A stretch of 64,000 nt of DNA from Ruania alkalisoli (lineage in GTDB: Bacteria; Actinomycetota; Actinomycetes; Actinomycetales; Beutenbergiaceae): NCBI RefSeq assembly GCF_014960965.1, contig NZ_CP063169.1, positions 2,203,581-2,267,580 on the forward strand, written 5' to 3'. The position numbers and the translations under genes were made by a program. How positions within the stretch are numbered: position 1 is the stretch's first letter; each line of letters opens with the position of its first letter. Positions 18,761 to 27,489 of this stretch are shown here, in pieces. Under the pieces are notes generated by a model. That model had not been told where the DNA came from. It was given only the letters and a program-made list of their open reading frames with translations, and did no database searches.

Positions 18761-20542
18761 ATGTTCGAAGACCACTCGTCCACCCGCTCTGGTGAGGGGC
18801 CCGACGGCGTCCCCTCCCCAGGTGGTGGCCTCGCCACACTGCGTGGCCGGGTGGATGCGGCGAGGGACGTGGACCGCGGCACACCGGGGTGGTCGTTCGA
18901 CGCCTCCTGCTCGCAAGCAGCAGAAGTGGTGGCTGAGGCTCCGGCCGGAGCGGAACTGCTAGGCCTACTGGAGGCCGAGGTCGACGGGATGAGGACTCCG
19001 GACGAGGGGTTGCTGATCGAGTTGATCGCCGCCGCGGACCGGATCGTGAACCGAGCCGGCGCGTTGCAGGCAGCATTCGTCGCCGAGCTGATGGAACGGC
19101 GGCAGGGTTCACGCGGGATTTCGCACACACGCGATGAGATCGCGCTTCGGCTGGCGACCACGGGCCACGCGACCGAGACCCTGGTCGGACGCGCAGCCGC
19201 GTTGGCCGAGGCGCCCGCCGTGGCCGATGCACTGGGGCGCGGGCTCATCACGACCCGCAAGGCGGACCTGATCACCGACGCGACCGAAGGGATGGAGCTG
19301 GCCGCCGCACTCACCCTTCAGGAGCACGGAGCCGCCTACGGGCAGGAACACACGCCCCCGCAGCTGCGGCGCGAGCTGGAGGCGGCCGTACTCGCCGCCG
19401 ACCCGGCCGGAGCCCAGCGTGAGCGTGAGAAGGCCCACGCCCGGCGGCGGGTCATGTTGGAACCGACGCGGCACGAGATGGCCTGGGTCGGTGCCTACGT
19501 GCCGGCTGCGGAAGCCGTCGCTGCCTACACCTGCGTCGACACCCTCGCCGCGGACACCACCGCGGACGACGACCGCACCCTGGACCAGCGCCGCGCCGAC
19601 GTGTTCACCCAGATCTTCCAGGAAATCCTCGCCACCGGGCATACCCCCGGCGGGCGCACACTCCCCGAACGCCACGGCCGCCGCGCGGCCGTCCACGTCA
19701 CGGCGACCGTCCCCGTGCTCGCTGGCGATGACGAGACGCCCGCGGTACTGCATGGATATGGGCCGATCTCGGCTGCCTCGGCGCGCCGACTGGCTGGGCG
19801 CGCACCGGCAGGCGACGGCGCCATCGGGGCTGCGCCTGGGACAGGAGCGGCTCCGGTGTCCGCGCCGACGCTCCGGGAGCTCCTTGATCCGATGCGGGAG
19901 TTCCTCCCGCGGCGCCGGTCGCCGGACCTCCCGGACGGGAGCGATCCGAGGGCGACGGTGGCGTGGATGCGCCTGCACCGACTGGGCAACCCGGGACAGT
20001 CACGGGTCAGCCACTCCTCAGTCACCACTCGTCCGATCACCACGGCTGCGGACCCTCGGGCAGGGCCGAGCCCTCCGCGTCGCGAGAGTGGTGTCACCGA
20101 TCCGGTGACCGTGATGCGGACAGAACTCGGGCTTGTCTGCACTGACGGCTACGCGCCCTCACGTCGCTTACGCGGCGTTGTGGTCGACCGTGACCGGACG
20201 TGTTGCTTCCCGGGATGCCTCGTGCCGGCGTGGCGGTGCCAGATCGACCACATCGTCCCGTTCGACCCAGCCCTGCCTGCGTGGGCGCAGACCGTCGAGA
20301 CGAATCTGCAGGCGTTGTGCCGCCACCACCATCAGGGCAAGACCGAACGCGCATTCTCGGTCGAGCGCGACGCGTGGACCGGGATCACCACCTGGCGTAC
20401 TCGCACGGGGCATGTGTACGTGCGGCTACCTGAGCGCAGCGACTACACGGCGCTCAGTGAGCAACTCCGCGACGATGTCGCGGCTACCTGGACCGGTGAG
20501 GAGGACGCTGGCGACGTCAGGCACGCGCCAAGGAGTCGGTGA
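18761..20542 (+). CDS. DUF222/HNH endonuclease-domain protein (13E12-repeat family)
   Basis: A 593-residue protein with an N-terminal DUF222 region (about residues 60-330) and a C-terminal HNH nuclease domain (about 485-550). The nuclease has CCFPGC for a zinc site, then CQIDHIVPFD and TNLQALCRHHHQGKT supplying the His-Asn-His set, all intact. The family is abundant and often multicopy in actinobacterial genomes and is thought to include mobile or selfish nucleases; its cellular role is not established. ATG 18761 follows AAGGA. It is the only plus-strand gene between 0 and 28.8 kb, and its end overlaps the end of aroE by 26 bases. Confidence 0.85.
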   Translation: MFEDHSSTRSGEGPDGVPSPGGGLATLRGRVDAARDVDRGTPGWSFDASCSQAAEVVAEAPAGAELLGLLEAEVDGMRTPDEGLLIELIAAADRIVNRAGALQAAFVAELMERRQGSRGISHTRDEIALRLATTGHATETLVGRAAALAEAPAVADALGRGLITTRKADLITDATEGMELAAALTLQEHGAAYGQEHTPPQLRRELEAAVLAADPAGAQREREKAHARRRVMLEPTRHEMAWVGAYVPAAEAVAAYTCVDTLAADTTADDDRTLDQRRADVFTQIFQEILATGHTPGGRTLPERHGRRAAVHVTATVPVLAGDDETPAVLHGYGPISAASARRLAGRAPAGDGAIGAAPGTGAAPVSAPTLRELLDPMREFLPRRRSPDLPDGSDPRATVAWMRLHRLGNPGQSRVSHSSVTTRPITTAADPRAGPSPPRRESGVTDPVTVMRTELGLVCTDGYAPSRRLRGVVVDRDRTCCFPGCLVPAWRCQIDHIVPFDPALPAWAQTVETNLQALCRHHHQGKTERAFSVERDAWTGITTWRTRTGHVYVRLPERSDYTALSEQLRDDVAATWTGEEDAGDVRHAPRSR

Positions 20543-21398
20543 GGGCTTGGCGCATGGCATCGACGGGCGCCTCGTGGCCGGTCATGAGGCGCACCTGTTC
20601 GCAGGCCTGGTGCAGCAGCATCAGGAAGCCGCTCGCGATTGTCCCTCCCGCCTGCTCCCAGGCGGCCGCGGCAGCTGTCGGCCAGTCGGCGTAGACGGCA
20701 TCGAGCAGCACCTGCGACGGTGAGAGGTTGGCGCCGGTGAACCACTCCGCGAGGGGGTCGGCCGCGTGCTGCGGCAGCGTCAGGATCACGATGTCCGCCG
20801 AACGCAACAGCTCAGGCGCTCCGGGCCGGTCGAGTGCGACGTACTCCGGATCGAGGCCAGTCTTGGCCGCCGCTCGGCGCACGGCGCCGACTCGCGCAAG
20901 AGACCGCGCCAGCACTACCGGATGATGGACACCCAGTTCGCCGACCGCAGCCAGTGCCGACGAGGCCGTCGCCCCACCGCCGACGATCACGGCCGAACGC
21001 GGCTGCCACCCAGCAGGCGCTACCTCACGCAGCGAGGCCACCAGCCCGTGGACATCGGTGTTGGCCGCCACCAGCAACCCGCCCGGCTGTCGCAGCAGCG
21101 TATTCGCCGCCCCCACCACCTTGGCCAAGCCGTCCACATGGTCCGCGAGTCGTAGCGCCTCGTGCTTGAGAGGCATCGTCAGCGACAGGCCCGCCCAGGA
21201 ATCGTCGAGGCGCTCCAGGAACCCGGCCAGCTCGTGCTCGTCGACGTCGTGAAGCTGATACTCCCAGTCGGTCAGCCCGAGCGCCTCGTAGGCGGCCGCG
21301 TGGAGGACGGGAGAGCGTGAGTGGGCCACCGGGTGGCCGAGGACGGCGGCGCGGCGAGTCACTCCAGCCACAAGATAGTGCCGTTCATGGTCAGTCAT
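20517..21398 (-). CDS. aroE: Shikimate dehydrogenase
   Basis: Reduces 3-dehydroshikimate with NADPH. The 293-residue protein contains AAVLGHPVAHSRSPVLHAAAY (substrate site), the catalytic Lys in LSLTMPLKHEALRLAD, NTDVHG, and a Rossmann motif IVGGGATASSALAA. The start is uncertain: ATG 21398 overlaps the mltG stop by 8 bases and was chosen for coupling, with ATG 21404 and a GTG about 10 codons inside as alternatives. It is the distal gene of the DUF948-to-aroE run. Its 3' end overlaps the convergent DUF222/HNH gene by 26 bases. Confidence 0.93.
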   Translation of the reverse strand: MTDHERHYLVAGVTRRAAVLGHPVAHSRSPVLHAAAYEALGLTDWEYQLHDVDEHELAGFLERLDDSWAGLSLTMPLKHEALRLADHVDGLAKVVGAANTLLRQPGGLLVAANTDVHGLVASLREVAPAGWQPRSAVIVGGGATASSALAAVGELGVHHPVVLARSLARVGAVRRAAAKTGLDPEYVALDRPGAPELLRSADIVILTLPQHAADPLAEWFTGANLSPSQVLLDAVYADWPTAAAAAWEQAGGTIASGFLMLLHQACEQVRLMTGHEAPVDAMRQALTDSLARA

Positions 21399-22536
21399 CA
21401 CCATTGCTGCGTTCGTTGATGATCGCTCGGTTGTCGTTGTGCTCATCGAGGGTCTCTGCGAAGAGTGACTCACCAGTTTCGAGGTCACTGACGAAGTAGC
21501 ACAGTTGCCCCTCAGCTGGGTCAAGAACCGCTTCGATCGACAGCTGTCCGGGAGAATCGATCGGACCAGGTGGAAGCCCCGGGTTGATACGGGTGTTGTA
21601 CGACGTATCCGCCTCTAGACGTTCCTGCGTCAATGCCTCACCAAGCGTGATGCCCAGCCCGTAGGCAACCGTCGAGTCCATCCCGAGTCGACCGTCGCCA
21701 CTACACCCGTCGAGGCGGTTCTCAATGACTAGCGCAACACGAGCCCGCTCATCCTCACGGATGACCTCAGCCTCGATGATCGATGCCTTGATCAGTACGT
21801 CCTGACGATCGTCAGCGGGCACCTCGAGACTGTCCAGCATCTCCCCCGTACGGTCAATCATCGACTGGAGAACATCCTCAGCCGTGTCCTCCGGATGGAT
21901 GTTGTAGGTGCTCGCCGCGAGCCATCCCTCCATATCGCCACCGGCGACGTCAGGCAGGTAGTCGGCAGCGACTTCATCCGCAGCTGCCTCGACCTCGCTG
22001 ACCTCGATCTCTAGACGCTGCGCGATCCGCTCGTAGATCTGACTGGCCCGCCAGCCTTCGGGAACGGTGATCCGATTTCCGGTCAGGGAGGCCGGATCGA
22101 GCATCGTCGCGACGGCGTCCTCAGCGCTCATCTGCTGCATGAGCGTGTAGGTGCCCGGTTGGATGCCAGCGGCGTCAGGATTGGCGTTGTACGCATTGAT
22201 GAACGCGGTCCGCGTCGCCACCACATCGGCTTCGACCAGTGCCGTGGCCATATCGCTGCCGCTGGAGCCCTCCTCGATCACGACCTCGACCTCGCCGGAC
22301 CCCGGGCCCGGGTAGTCGGTGACCTCCACGGTGGGGTCGGAGTCGGGGTTGAGCAAGGGGCGCACCAGCACCCAGCCACCGCCGACCAGCAGGCCGAGGG
22401 CGACGATCATCACGATGAAGGAGATGATGTTGCGACGCCGCTGTGCTCGCTTCCGGGCACGGCGGCGTCTCTCGGCCGTGCGCCGCTCACGCGCGTCGAC
22501 GGCACTGACGGAGTCCTGGTTGAACAGGTCGGTCAC
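21391..22536 (-). CDS. mltG: Endolytic murein transglycosylase MltG
   Basis: Cleaves nascent glycan strands and helps end peptidoglycan elongation. The 381-residue protein has a very basic cytoplasmic head (ERRRRARKRAQRRR), one membrane helix at about residues 37-58, then an extracytoplasmic YceG domain with a LysM-like part (ISVPEGWRASQIYERIAQRLE-type segment here ITVPEGWRAS) and the catalytic Glu in SIIEAEVIREDERARVA. GTG 22536 overlaps the ruvX stop by 4 bases. Order alaS-ruvX-mltG-aroE is conserved in actinobacteria. Confidence 0.94.
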   Translation of the reverse strand: MTDLFNQDSVSAVDARERRTAERRRRARKRAQRRRNIISFIVMIVALGLLVGGGWVLVRPLLNPDSDPTVEVTDYPGPGSGEVEVVIEEGSSGSDMATALVEADVVATRTAFINAYNANPDAAGIQPGTYTLMQQMSAEDAVATMLDPASLTGNRITVPEGWRASQIYERIAQRLEIEVSEVEAAADEVAADYLPDVAGGDMEGWLAASTYNIHPEDTAEDVLQSMIDRTGEMLDSLEVPADDRQDVLIKASIIEAEVIREDERARVALVIENRLDGCSGDGRLGMDSTVAYGLGITLGEALTQERLEADTSYNTRINPGLPPGPIDSPGQLSIEAVLDPAEGQLCYFVSDLETGESLFAETLDEHNDNRAIINERSNGDD

Positions 22537-23066
22537 ATGCCCTCCTGAGTCGAAGCGTCCACGTTAGCGTCCGGATGAGCGCCCTGCTGCTTCTCACTAT
22601 CCGGGTCCGGGACGATCTCACCCGGGGGCCGTCCCTGACGTCGTTCGGCGTCGAGGGCTGCCTCCAGGATGGTCACCGCCGCCACCTGGTCCACGACCTC
22701 GCGGTGCCGCTTCGACTTGCGACCGGCCTGATGCAGCACCTGGTGGGCTGTCACCGTGGTCAGTCGTTCGTCGACGAGACGCACCGGGATCGGACGGACC
22801 GCCCGGACCAGGGGCCCACAATACGCCCGCACGCTGAGTGCTGCGGGGCCCTCACCGCCGTCGAGGCTCCGTGGCAGACCCACGAGCACCTCGATCGGCT
22901 CGTACTCGGCGACGATCTCGGCAAGCTCACGCAGCCCCTCTTGGTCCCCCGACCGCGACACCGTGCGGACCGGGGAGGCAAGGATTCCGTGCAGATCACA
23001 CCGAGCCACGCCGATCCGTACCGAACCGACGTCGACGGCGATGCGCACGCCTGTGCGGAAAGTCAC
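22533..23066 (-). CDS. ruvX: Holliday junction resolvase-like RuvX/YqgF
   Basis: An RNase H-fold nuclease related to RuvC, implicated in rRNA processing and junction resolution. The 177-residue protein has Asp12 in RIAVDVGSVRIGVA, Glu/Asp motifs in VLVGLPRSLDGGEGPAA and RLVDERLTTVTAHQVL, and Asp in VVDQVAAVTILEAALD. A C-terminal tail of about 30 residues rich in Asp, Pro and Gln is extra. GTG 23066 overlaps the alaS stop by 4 bases. Confidence 0.93.
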   Translation of the reverse strand: MTFRTGVRIAVDVGSVRIGVARCDLHGILASPVRTVSRSGDQEGLRELAEIVAEYEPIEVLVGLPRSLDGGEGPAALSVRAYCGPLVRAVRPIPVRLVDERLTTVTAHQVLHQAGRKSKRHREVVDQVAAVTILEAALDAERRQGRPPGEIVPDPDSEKQQGAHPDANVDASTQEGM

Positions 23067-25762
23067 GCCAGCGCGTCCAGGTCAGCGGCCACAGCCCGCA
23101 GCGCCTCCTCCAGCGCCCCAGCATCGGTGCCGCCCCCCTGGGCGATGTCATCCTTCCCCCCGCCGCCGCCACCAAGCCGGGTGGCTGCGGTCCGCACGAG
23201 CGCCCCAGCCTTCGCACCGGCCGCACGTGCGCCGTCGTTCGTGGCCACCACGACCACAGGACGTTCCTTGACCACCGCACCGAGGGCAACCACAGTCGGT
23301 GCAGAGGAGCCCAACCGGTCGCGCACGTCCAGAACCAGCGAGCGAACGTCGTCGGCGGAGGTGAGCTGCCCCAGCGTGGCGGTGACCGCGCGCACTCCCC
23401 CGTGCTCGGTGGCCGAAGCGGCCAGCTCACCCGCGCGGGCCAAAAGCTGCCCCTGCCGGAGCGTGGCCAACTCCTTCTCCGCATCCTTGAGGCGACCCAG
23501 GATCGTCTCAATACGCTCCGGGAGTTCCTCCCCTCGTGCACCCACGAGCTGAGAGATCTGCCCGACGAGGGCATGCGCCTTCGCCTGGTTGTCGTAGGCA
23601 CCCTGCCCGACGAGGGCGTCGATCCGGCGCACACCAGAGCCGATCGAGGACTCTCCCAGCACCGTCACGAGCCCGAGATCGCCCGAACGCTGCACGTGAG
23701 TACCCGCACACAGCTCCTTCGACCAGTCACCGCCGATGGAGACCACCCGCACGCGCTCGCCGTACTTCTCACCGAACAGGGCCATTGCACCCTGGGCCCG
23801 CGCCTCGTCCAGGCTCATCGTGGCGTCTGTGACGTCCAGGTTGTCGGCCAGGCGTTCATTCACCCGCTGATCGATCTCGGAGATCACCGAGTGCGGCACC
23901 GACGAACCGTGCCGGAAGTCGAATCGCAGCCGCGAGGGCGCGTTCTCGGACCCGGCCTGCGTGGCCTGCTCACCGAGGAACTCGTGTAGGGCCTTGTGCA
24001 CCATGTGGGTGGCCGTGTGCGCCCGGGCGATCGCCCGGCGGCGGTCACTGTCGATGGTGGCCACGGCCTGCTCGTCCACCGCAACCGTTCCCTCGGTGAG
24101 CGTTCCGCGGTGCACGTGCAACCCCTTCACCGGGGACTGCACGTCCGCCACGTCCACGACGCCACCGCCGGCGAGGGTGATGGTGCCCTGGTCGGCGAGC
24201 TGGCCACCGGCCTCGGCGTAGAACGGGGTCTGGTCGAGGATGACCTCAACATCGGCCGGAGCCGTGGCCACAGGTGAGGCAATCCCATCCACCACGAGAC
24301 CGATGACGCGCGCCTGGGCGGCGTGATCGGTGTAGCCGAGGAACGTGTCGGGGCCACCGAGTGCCGTCAGGAAGGACTGATAGACGGCCGAGTCCACGTG
24401 ACCGGTCTTCTTGGCCAGCGCATCGGCACGCGCACGCTGGCGCTGCTCCGACATCAGGGACCGGAATCCGGCCTCGTCGACCTCGACACCCTGCTCGGCC
24501 GCCATCTCCAGGGTCAGGTCGATCGGGAAGCCGTACGTGTCGTGCAGCGCGAACGCTTCCTTACCGGGCAGTTGGACACGGGTGCCCGCTCCGGCGGACT
24601 TCGCCCGCTGCACGGCGGTATCCAGGATCGTCGTTCCTGCCGCGAGGGTGCGGCGGAACGCCTCCTCCTCCTCGTAGGCCACCTGACTGATGGTGGGGAA
24701 CTGCGTCTCGAGCTCCGGGTAGGACTCCGCCATGGCGTCCTTGGCCACCGGCATCAGTGCCGGAAGGGCGGGCTCGTCCACGCCGAGCAGCTTCACGGAA
24801 CGGACGGCCCTGCGGATGAGGCGACGCAGCACGTATCCGCGACCATCGTTGCCGGGCCGGACGCCGTCACCGATCAGCATCAGGGCCGAGCGCACGTGAT
24901 CGGCCACGATCCGCATCCGCACCTGGTCGGGGGCGGGTGAGTTCTGACCGAGCAGGTACCGCGCTCCGGAGAGTTCCTCTGTGGTCTGAATCAGCGGGTA
25001 GGTCTGGTCGATTTCGTACAGGTTCTCGCGCCCCTGCAGCAGTGACGCGAGGCGCTCCAGGCCGAGACCGGTGTCGATCGACTTGCTCTCCAGCTCACCC
25101 AGCAGCTCATAGTCCTTGCCAGTGCCGGGGCCGCGGACGAACTGGTCGAAGACGTTGTTGTAGATCTCCAGGTACCGGTCACCACCCGGGTCGACTGTGC
25201 CGCCCTCGGCCTCCGGCCCGTACTCAGGGCCGCGATCGTAGTGGAACTCTGCACAGGGACCGGCCGGACCGGGCTGCCCGGTATCCCAGAAGTTCTCCTC
25301 GCGGGCAAGCTTGACGATGTGCCGCGGATCCACGCCGACATCGAGCAGCGCGCGCTCCGCCTCGGCGTCCTCGTTCCAGATGGTGACCCAGATCCGGTCG
25401 CCGTCCAGCCCGAACCCGCCCGCGTCCGCACCCGAGGTGAGCAGGTCCCAGGAGAACCCGATCGACTCGGTCTTGAAGTAGTCGCCGAACGAGAAGTTGC
25501 CGCACATCTGGAAGAACGTGCCATGCCGGGTGGTGACGCCCACGTTCTCGATGTCGTTGGTGCGGATGCACTTCTGGACGCTGACCGCCCGCGCGTACGG
25601 CGCCTTCTCCGTGCCGACGATGTACGGGATGAACGGCACCATCCCGGCGATCGTGAACAGGATCGAGGGGTCCGGGGAGACGAGCGGGGCGCTCGGCACC
25701 ACGGTGTGACCGCGGTCGGCGAAGTAGGTCAGCCAGCGGTTGCGGATCTCGGCGGTACGCAT
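23063..25762 (-). CDS. alaS: Alanyl-tRNA synthetase
   Basis: Charges tRNA-Ala and clears mischarged Ser and Gly. The 899-residue protein has the class II core (ILFTIAGMVPFIPYIVG, VGVTTRHGTFFQMCGNFSFGDYFK), the editing domain with the zinc set HTATHMVH and CAGTHVQRSGD, and a C-terminal domain with a Gly-rich linker (LGGGGGGKDDIAQGGGTDAG). ATG 25762 begins the normal MRTAEIRNRWLTYF; an extension to 25825 runs into the upstream gap. That 79-base gap has GC-rich inverted repeats (GGCGCC twice) but no clear terminator. Confidence 0.97.
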   Translation of the reverse strand: MRTAEIRNRWLTYFADRGHTVVPSAPLVSPDPSILFTIAGMVPFIPYIVGTEKAPYARAVSVQKCIRTNDIENVGVTTRHGTFFQMCGNFSFGDYFKTESIGFSWDLLTSGADAGGFGLDGDRIWVTIWNEDAEAERALLDVGVDPRHIVKLAREENFWDTGQPGPAGPCAEFHYDRGPEYGPEAEGGTVDPGGDRYLEIYNNVFDQFVRGPGTGKDYELLGELESKSIDTGLGLERLASLLQGRENLYEIDQTYPLIQTTEELSGARYLLGQNSPAPDQVRMRIVADHVRSALMLIGDGVRPGNDGRGYVLRRLIRRAVRSVKLLGVDEPALPALMPVAKDAMAESYPELETQFPTISQVAYEEEEAFRRTLAAGTTILDTAVQRAKSAGAGTRVQLPGKEAFALHDTYGFPIDLTLEMAAEQGVEVDEAGFRSLMSEQRQRARADALAKKTGHVDSAVYQSFLTALGGPDTFLGYTDHAAQARVIGLVVDGIASPVATAPADVEVILDQTPFYAEAGGQLADQGTITLAGGGVVDVADVQSPVKGLHVHRGTLTEGTVAVDEQAVATIDSDRRRAIARAHTATHMVHKALHEFLGEQATQAGSENAPSRLRFDFRHGSSVPHSVISEIDQRVNERLADNLDVTDATMSLDEARAQGAMALFGEKYGERVRVVSIGGDWSKELCAGTHVQRSGDLGLVTVLGESSIGSGVRRIDALVGQGAYDNQAKAHALVGQISQLVGARGEELPERIETILGRLKDAEKELATLRQGQLLARAGELAASATEHGGVRAVTATLGQLTSADDVRSLVLDVRDRLGSSAPTVVALGAVVKERPVVVVATNDGARAAGAKAGALVRTAATRLGGGGGGKDDIAQGGGTDAGALEEALRAVAADLDALA

Positions 25763-25841
25763 GGGTTCTCGTTCGGTCGCTTCGTCAGGGGCTGGGCACC
25801 CAGGGGGCGCCGGGTGCGGCGCCACCCGTGGGTGAGGGGTG

Positions 25842-26165
25842 CTAGAGCGTGTCGTCGATCTCGTCGATGTCGTCCGGCCACAGGGCAGGAGCGTTCCGGG
25901 CCGCGCGGTTCTGGCGAGCGCGCGCCTGCTCCTCCTCGCTCGGCAGCAGTGCCGCCGTCAATCTGTCCTCGTGCTCGGCCATGGAGCTGCGCAGCTGGTC
26001 GGTCAGATCACGGGCGGCCTCAGCGAGCGTTGTGACGGACTCGGCCAGTCCCGCCGGGCTCACCGCGCGCGCGATCGCGCCGACGCGTTCGTTCGCCTTC
26101 CCCACCTGGCGCAGGACCACCACCGTGACGGCGACGCCGACACCGACCCACAGGAGTCGCTTCAC
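25842..26165 (-). CDS. Small membrane-anchored protein (DUF6167-like)
   Basis: A 107-residue protein with one N-terminal membrane helix (KRLLWVGVGVAVTVVVLRQVG), a central helical region likely to form a coiled coil, and an acidic C-terminus (WPDDIDEIDDTL). Function is unknown. It is placed between a DUF948 gene and alaS, the arrangement found across actinobacteria, and is matched to DUF6167 mainly on that context. GTG 26165 overlaps the DUF948 stop by 4 bases. Confidence 0.7.
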   Translation of the reverse strand: MKRLLWVGVGVAVTVVVLRQVGKANERVGAIARAVSPAGLAESVTTLAEAARDLTDQLRSSMAEHEDRLTAALLPSEEEQARARQNRAARNAPALWPDDIDEIDDTL

Positions 26166-26518
26166 TTGGACTTCTCCCCCTTGCCGAACATGCCACGTAC
26201 GGCGAGTGAGAAGGCGGCCACCTTGATCAGCGGTGCGCCGACCGTCGCAGCCACCAGGGACGTCAGCGCCGAGACATTCGTCGACACCTCCGCCGCCGCC
26301 GTGGTCACGGTGTCGACCTTGCTGATCTGGCTGTTGGTCGAACTGATCGTGACCGCGGCCTCGTCGATCACGGGCAGCGTGTGCTCGGTGACGTCCGCAA
26401 GGCTCTTGCGAGCCTCGTCCATCACCCTGCCCAGCTTCAGCAACGGCACCGCGAGGGCGCCGACCAGCAGCACGAATGCGATCGCGGCGATGAGGCCGGC
26501 GATGTCACCTACAGACAT
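26162..26518 (-). CDS. DUF948-family membrane protein
   Basis: A 118-residue protein with an N-terminal membrane helix (DIAGLIAAIAFVLLVGALAVPLLKLG), then a long amphipathic stretch containing TEHTLPVIDEAAVTISSTNSQISKVD, a pattern typical of DUF948, and a second hydrophobic stretch near the end. Function unknown. ATG 26518 is preceded by TAGGAGAA at about 11 bases. It is probably the first gene of the run that includes alaS, ruvX, mltG and aroE; the rpsD terminator lies between it and rpsD. Confidence 0.75.
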   Translation of the reverse strand: MSVGDIAGLIAAIAFVLLVGALAVPLLKLGRVMDEARKSLADVTEHTLPVIDEAAVTISSTNSQISKVDTVTTAAAEVSTNVSALTSLVAATVGAPLIKVAAFSLAVRGMFGKGEKSK

Positions 26519-26600
26519 GGGGTGTGGTTCTCCTACCGAGACGTGCGAACAGGCTCTGGGGTGACCCTACCGGGCGTGCGGGTCGTCGAGTGAGACGACA

Positions 26601-26640
26601 ACGCCCCGGGCGTGGCCGGTGAAGACCTCGCCCGGGGCGT
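26601..26640 (-). terminator. Intrinsic terminator after rpsD
   Basis: A perfect 12-base inverted repeat, ACGCCCCGGGCG (26601-26612) with CGCCCGGGGCGT (26629-26640), loop 16 bases, lying 13 bases after the rpsD stop on the minus strand. A modest T-rich tail (TTGTCG) follows. This is one of only two strong hairpins of this kind I find in the window. Confidence 0.75.
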
Positions 26641-26652
26641 CGCACGTGAAGA

Positions 26653-27279
26653 TCAGCGCGAGTAGTGCTCGACGACCAGCTGCACGTCGCAGGTGATCGG
26701 CACCTCGGCACGCTTCGGGCGGCGGGTGAGCTCGAAGCGCAGCTTCTCGATCTGCACCTCGAGGTACTCCGGCACCGCGGGCAAGACGTCCCGGTGGGCG
26801 CCGGCCGCGGCGACCTGGAACGGCACCATCGTCTGGCTGCGGGGCTTGACCTGCACGACCTGGCCGGGCTTGACCCGGAAGGAAGGACGGTCAACCAGCT
26901 TGCCGTCGACGAGGATGTGGCGGTGCACGACCGCCTGGCGAGCCTGGGCGATGGTGCGGCCGAAACCGGCGCGCAGCACCAGCGCGTCCAGACGCATCTC
27001 GAGCAACTCGACCAGCGACTCACCCGTCAGGCCCTGCTCGTGGCGGGCCTCGACGAAGGCGCGGCGCAGCTGAGCCTCACGGAGCCCGTACTGGGCGCGC
27101 AGACGCTGCTTCTCCTTCAGACGGACGGCGTAGTCGGAGTCGGTCCGGCGACGGGCGCGGCCGTGCTCACCCGGCGGGTAGGGGCGCTTCTCGAAGTACT
27201 TGACGGCCTTCGGCGTGAGGGCTAGTCCGAGTGAACGGGAAAGCCGGACCTGCCGGCGCGTGCGGTTCTGCGATGCCAT
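26653..27279 (-). CDS. rpsD: 30S ribosomal protein S4 (cysteine-free N-terminus)
   Basis: Primary rRNA-binding protein of the small subunit body. The 208-residue protein begins MASQNRTRRQVRLSRSLGL; there is a S4 RNA-binding domain around RLDALVLRAGFGRTIAQARQ and ILVDGKLVDRPSF. The four N-terminal zinc cysteines of the C+ form are absent. It is monocistronic here, with a leader of about 150 bases and its own terminator, rather than in the rpsM-rpsK-rpoA operon. In Streptomyces rpsD is also near alaS. Confidence 0.97.
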   Translation of the reverse strand: MASQNRTRRQVRLSRSLGLALTPKAVKYFEKRPYPPGEHGRARRRTDSDYAVRLKEKQRLRAQYGLREAQLRRAFVEARHEQGLTGESLVELLEMRLDALVLRAGFGRTIAQARQAVVHRHILVDGKLVDRPSFRVKPGQVVQVKPRSQTMVPFQVAAAGAHRDVLPAVPEYLEVQIEKLRFELTRRPKRAEVPITCDVQLVVEHYSR

Positions 27280-27313
27280 GCGGCGAATCTTCCTGTCGTG
27301 TCGATGATGACGT

Positions 27314-27356
27314 CACACCACACTCCGCGAGACGAACTCGCGGGGAGCGGGGTGTG
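27314..27356 (-). promoter_or_regulatory. Long hairpin in the rpsD leader
   Basis: An inner perfect stem CCGCGAG/CTCGCGG (27325-27331 with 27337-27343, loop of 5) sits on an outer stem CACAC/GTGTG (27314-27318 with 27352-27356) with additional pairs between. It ends 35 bases upstream of the rpsD start in an otherwise untranslated leader. S4 is an autoregulator of its own mRNA in several bacteria, so this is a candidate S4-binding structure. That role is inferred. Confidence 0.5.
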
Positions 27357-27435
27357 GGGCCAACTCCGGGAGGCGTCCCGAATGGAACGTTCCGTCGGCT
27401 AAGACCCCAGGCGTGCCCGTGCGGACAACCCCCAC

Positions 27436-27441
27436 ACTCTA
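27436..27441 (-). promoter_or_regulatory. Possible -10 box of rpsD
   Basis: TAGAGT on the minus strand in GGGGTAGAGTGTGGGG. No good -35 is visible 16-18 bases upstream. If used it would give a leader of about 150 bases. Confidence 0.35.
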
Positions 27442-27489
27442 CCCCATCGTGACCACCGATGGATCTCACGAAGGCACGTGCACGGCAGA

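Noticed and set aside
25780-25841. GGCGCC inverted repeats upstream of alaS, considered as a terminator or attenuator
   Set aside because: No T-run, no alternative pairing seen, and the genes on each side are co-oriented with a short gap.
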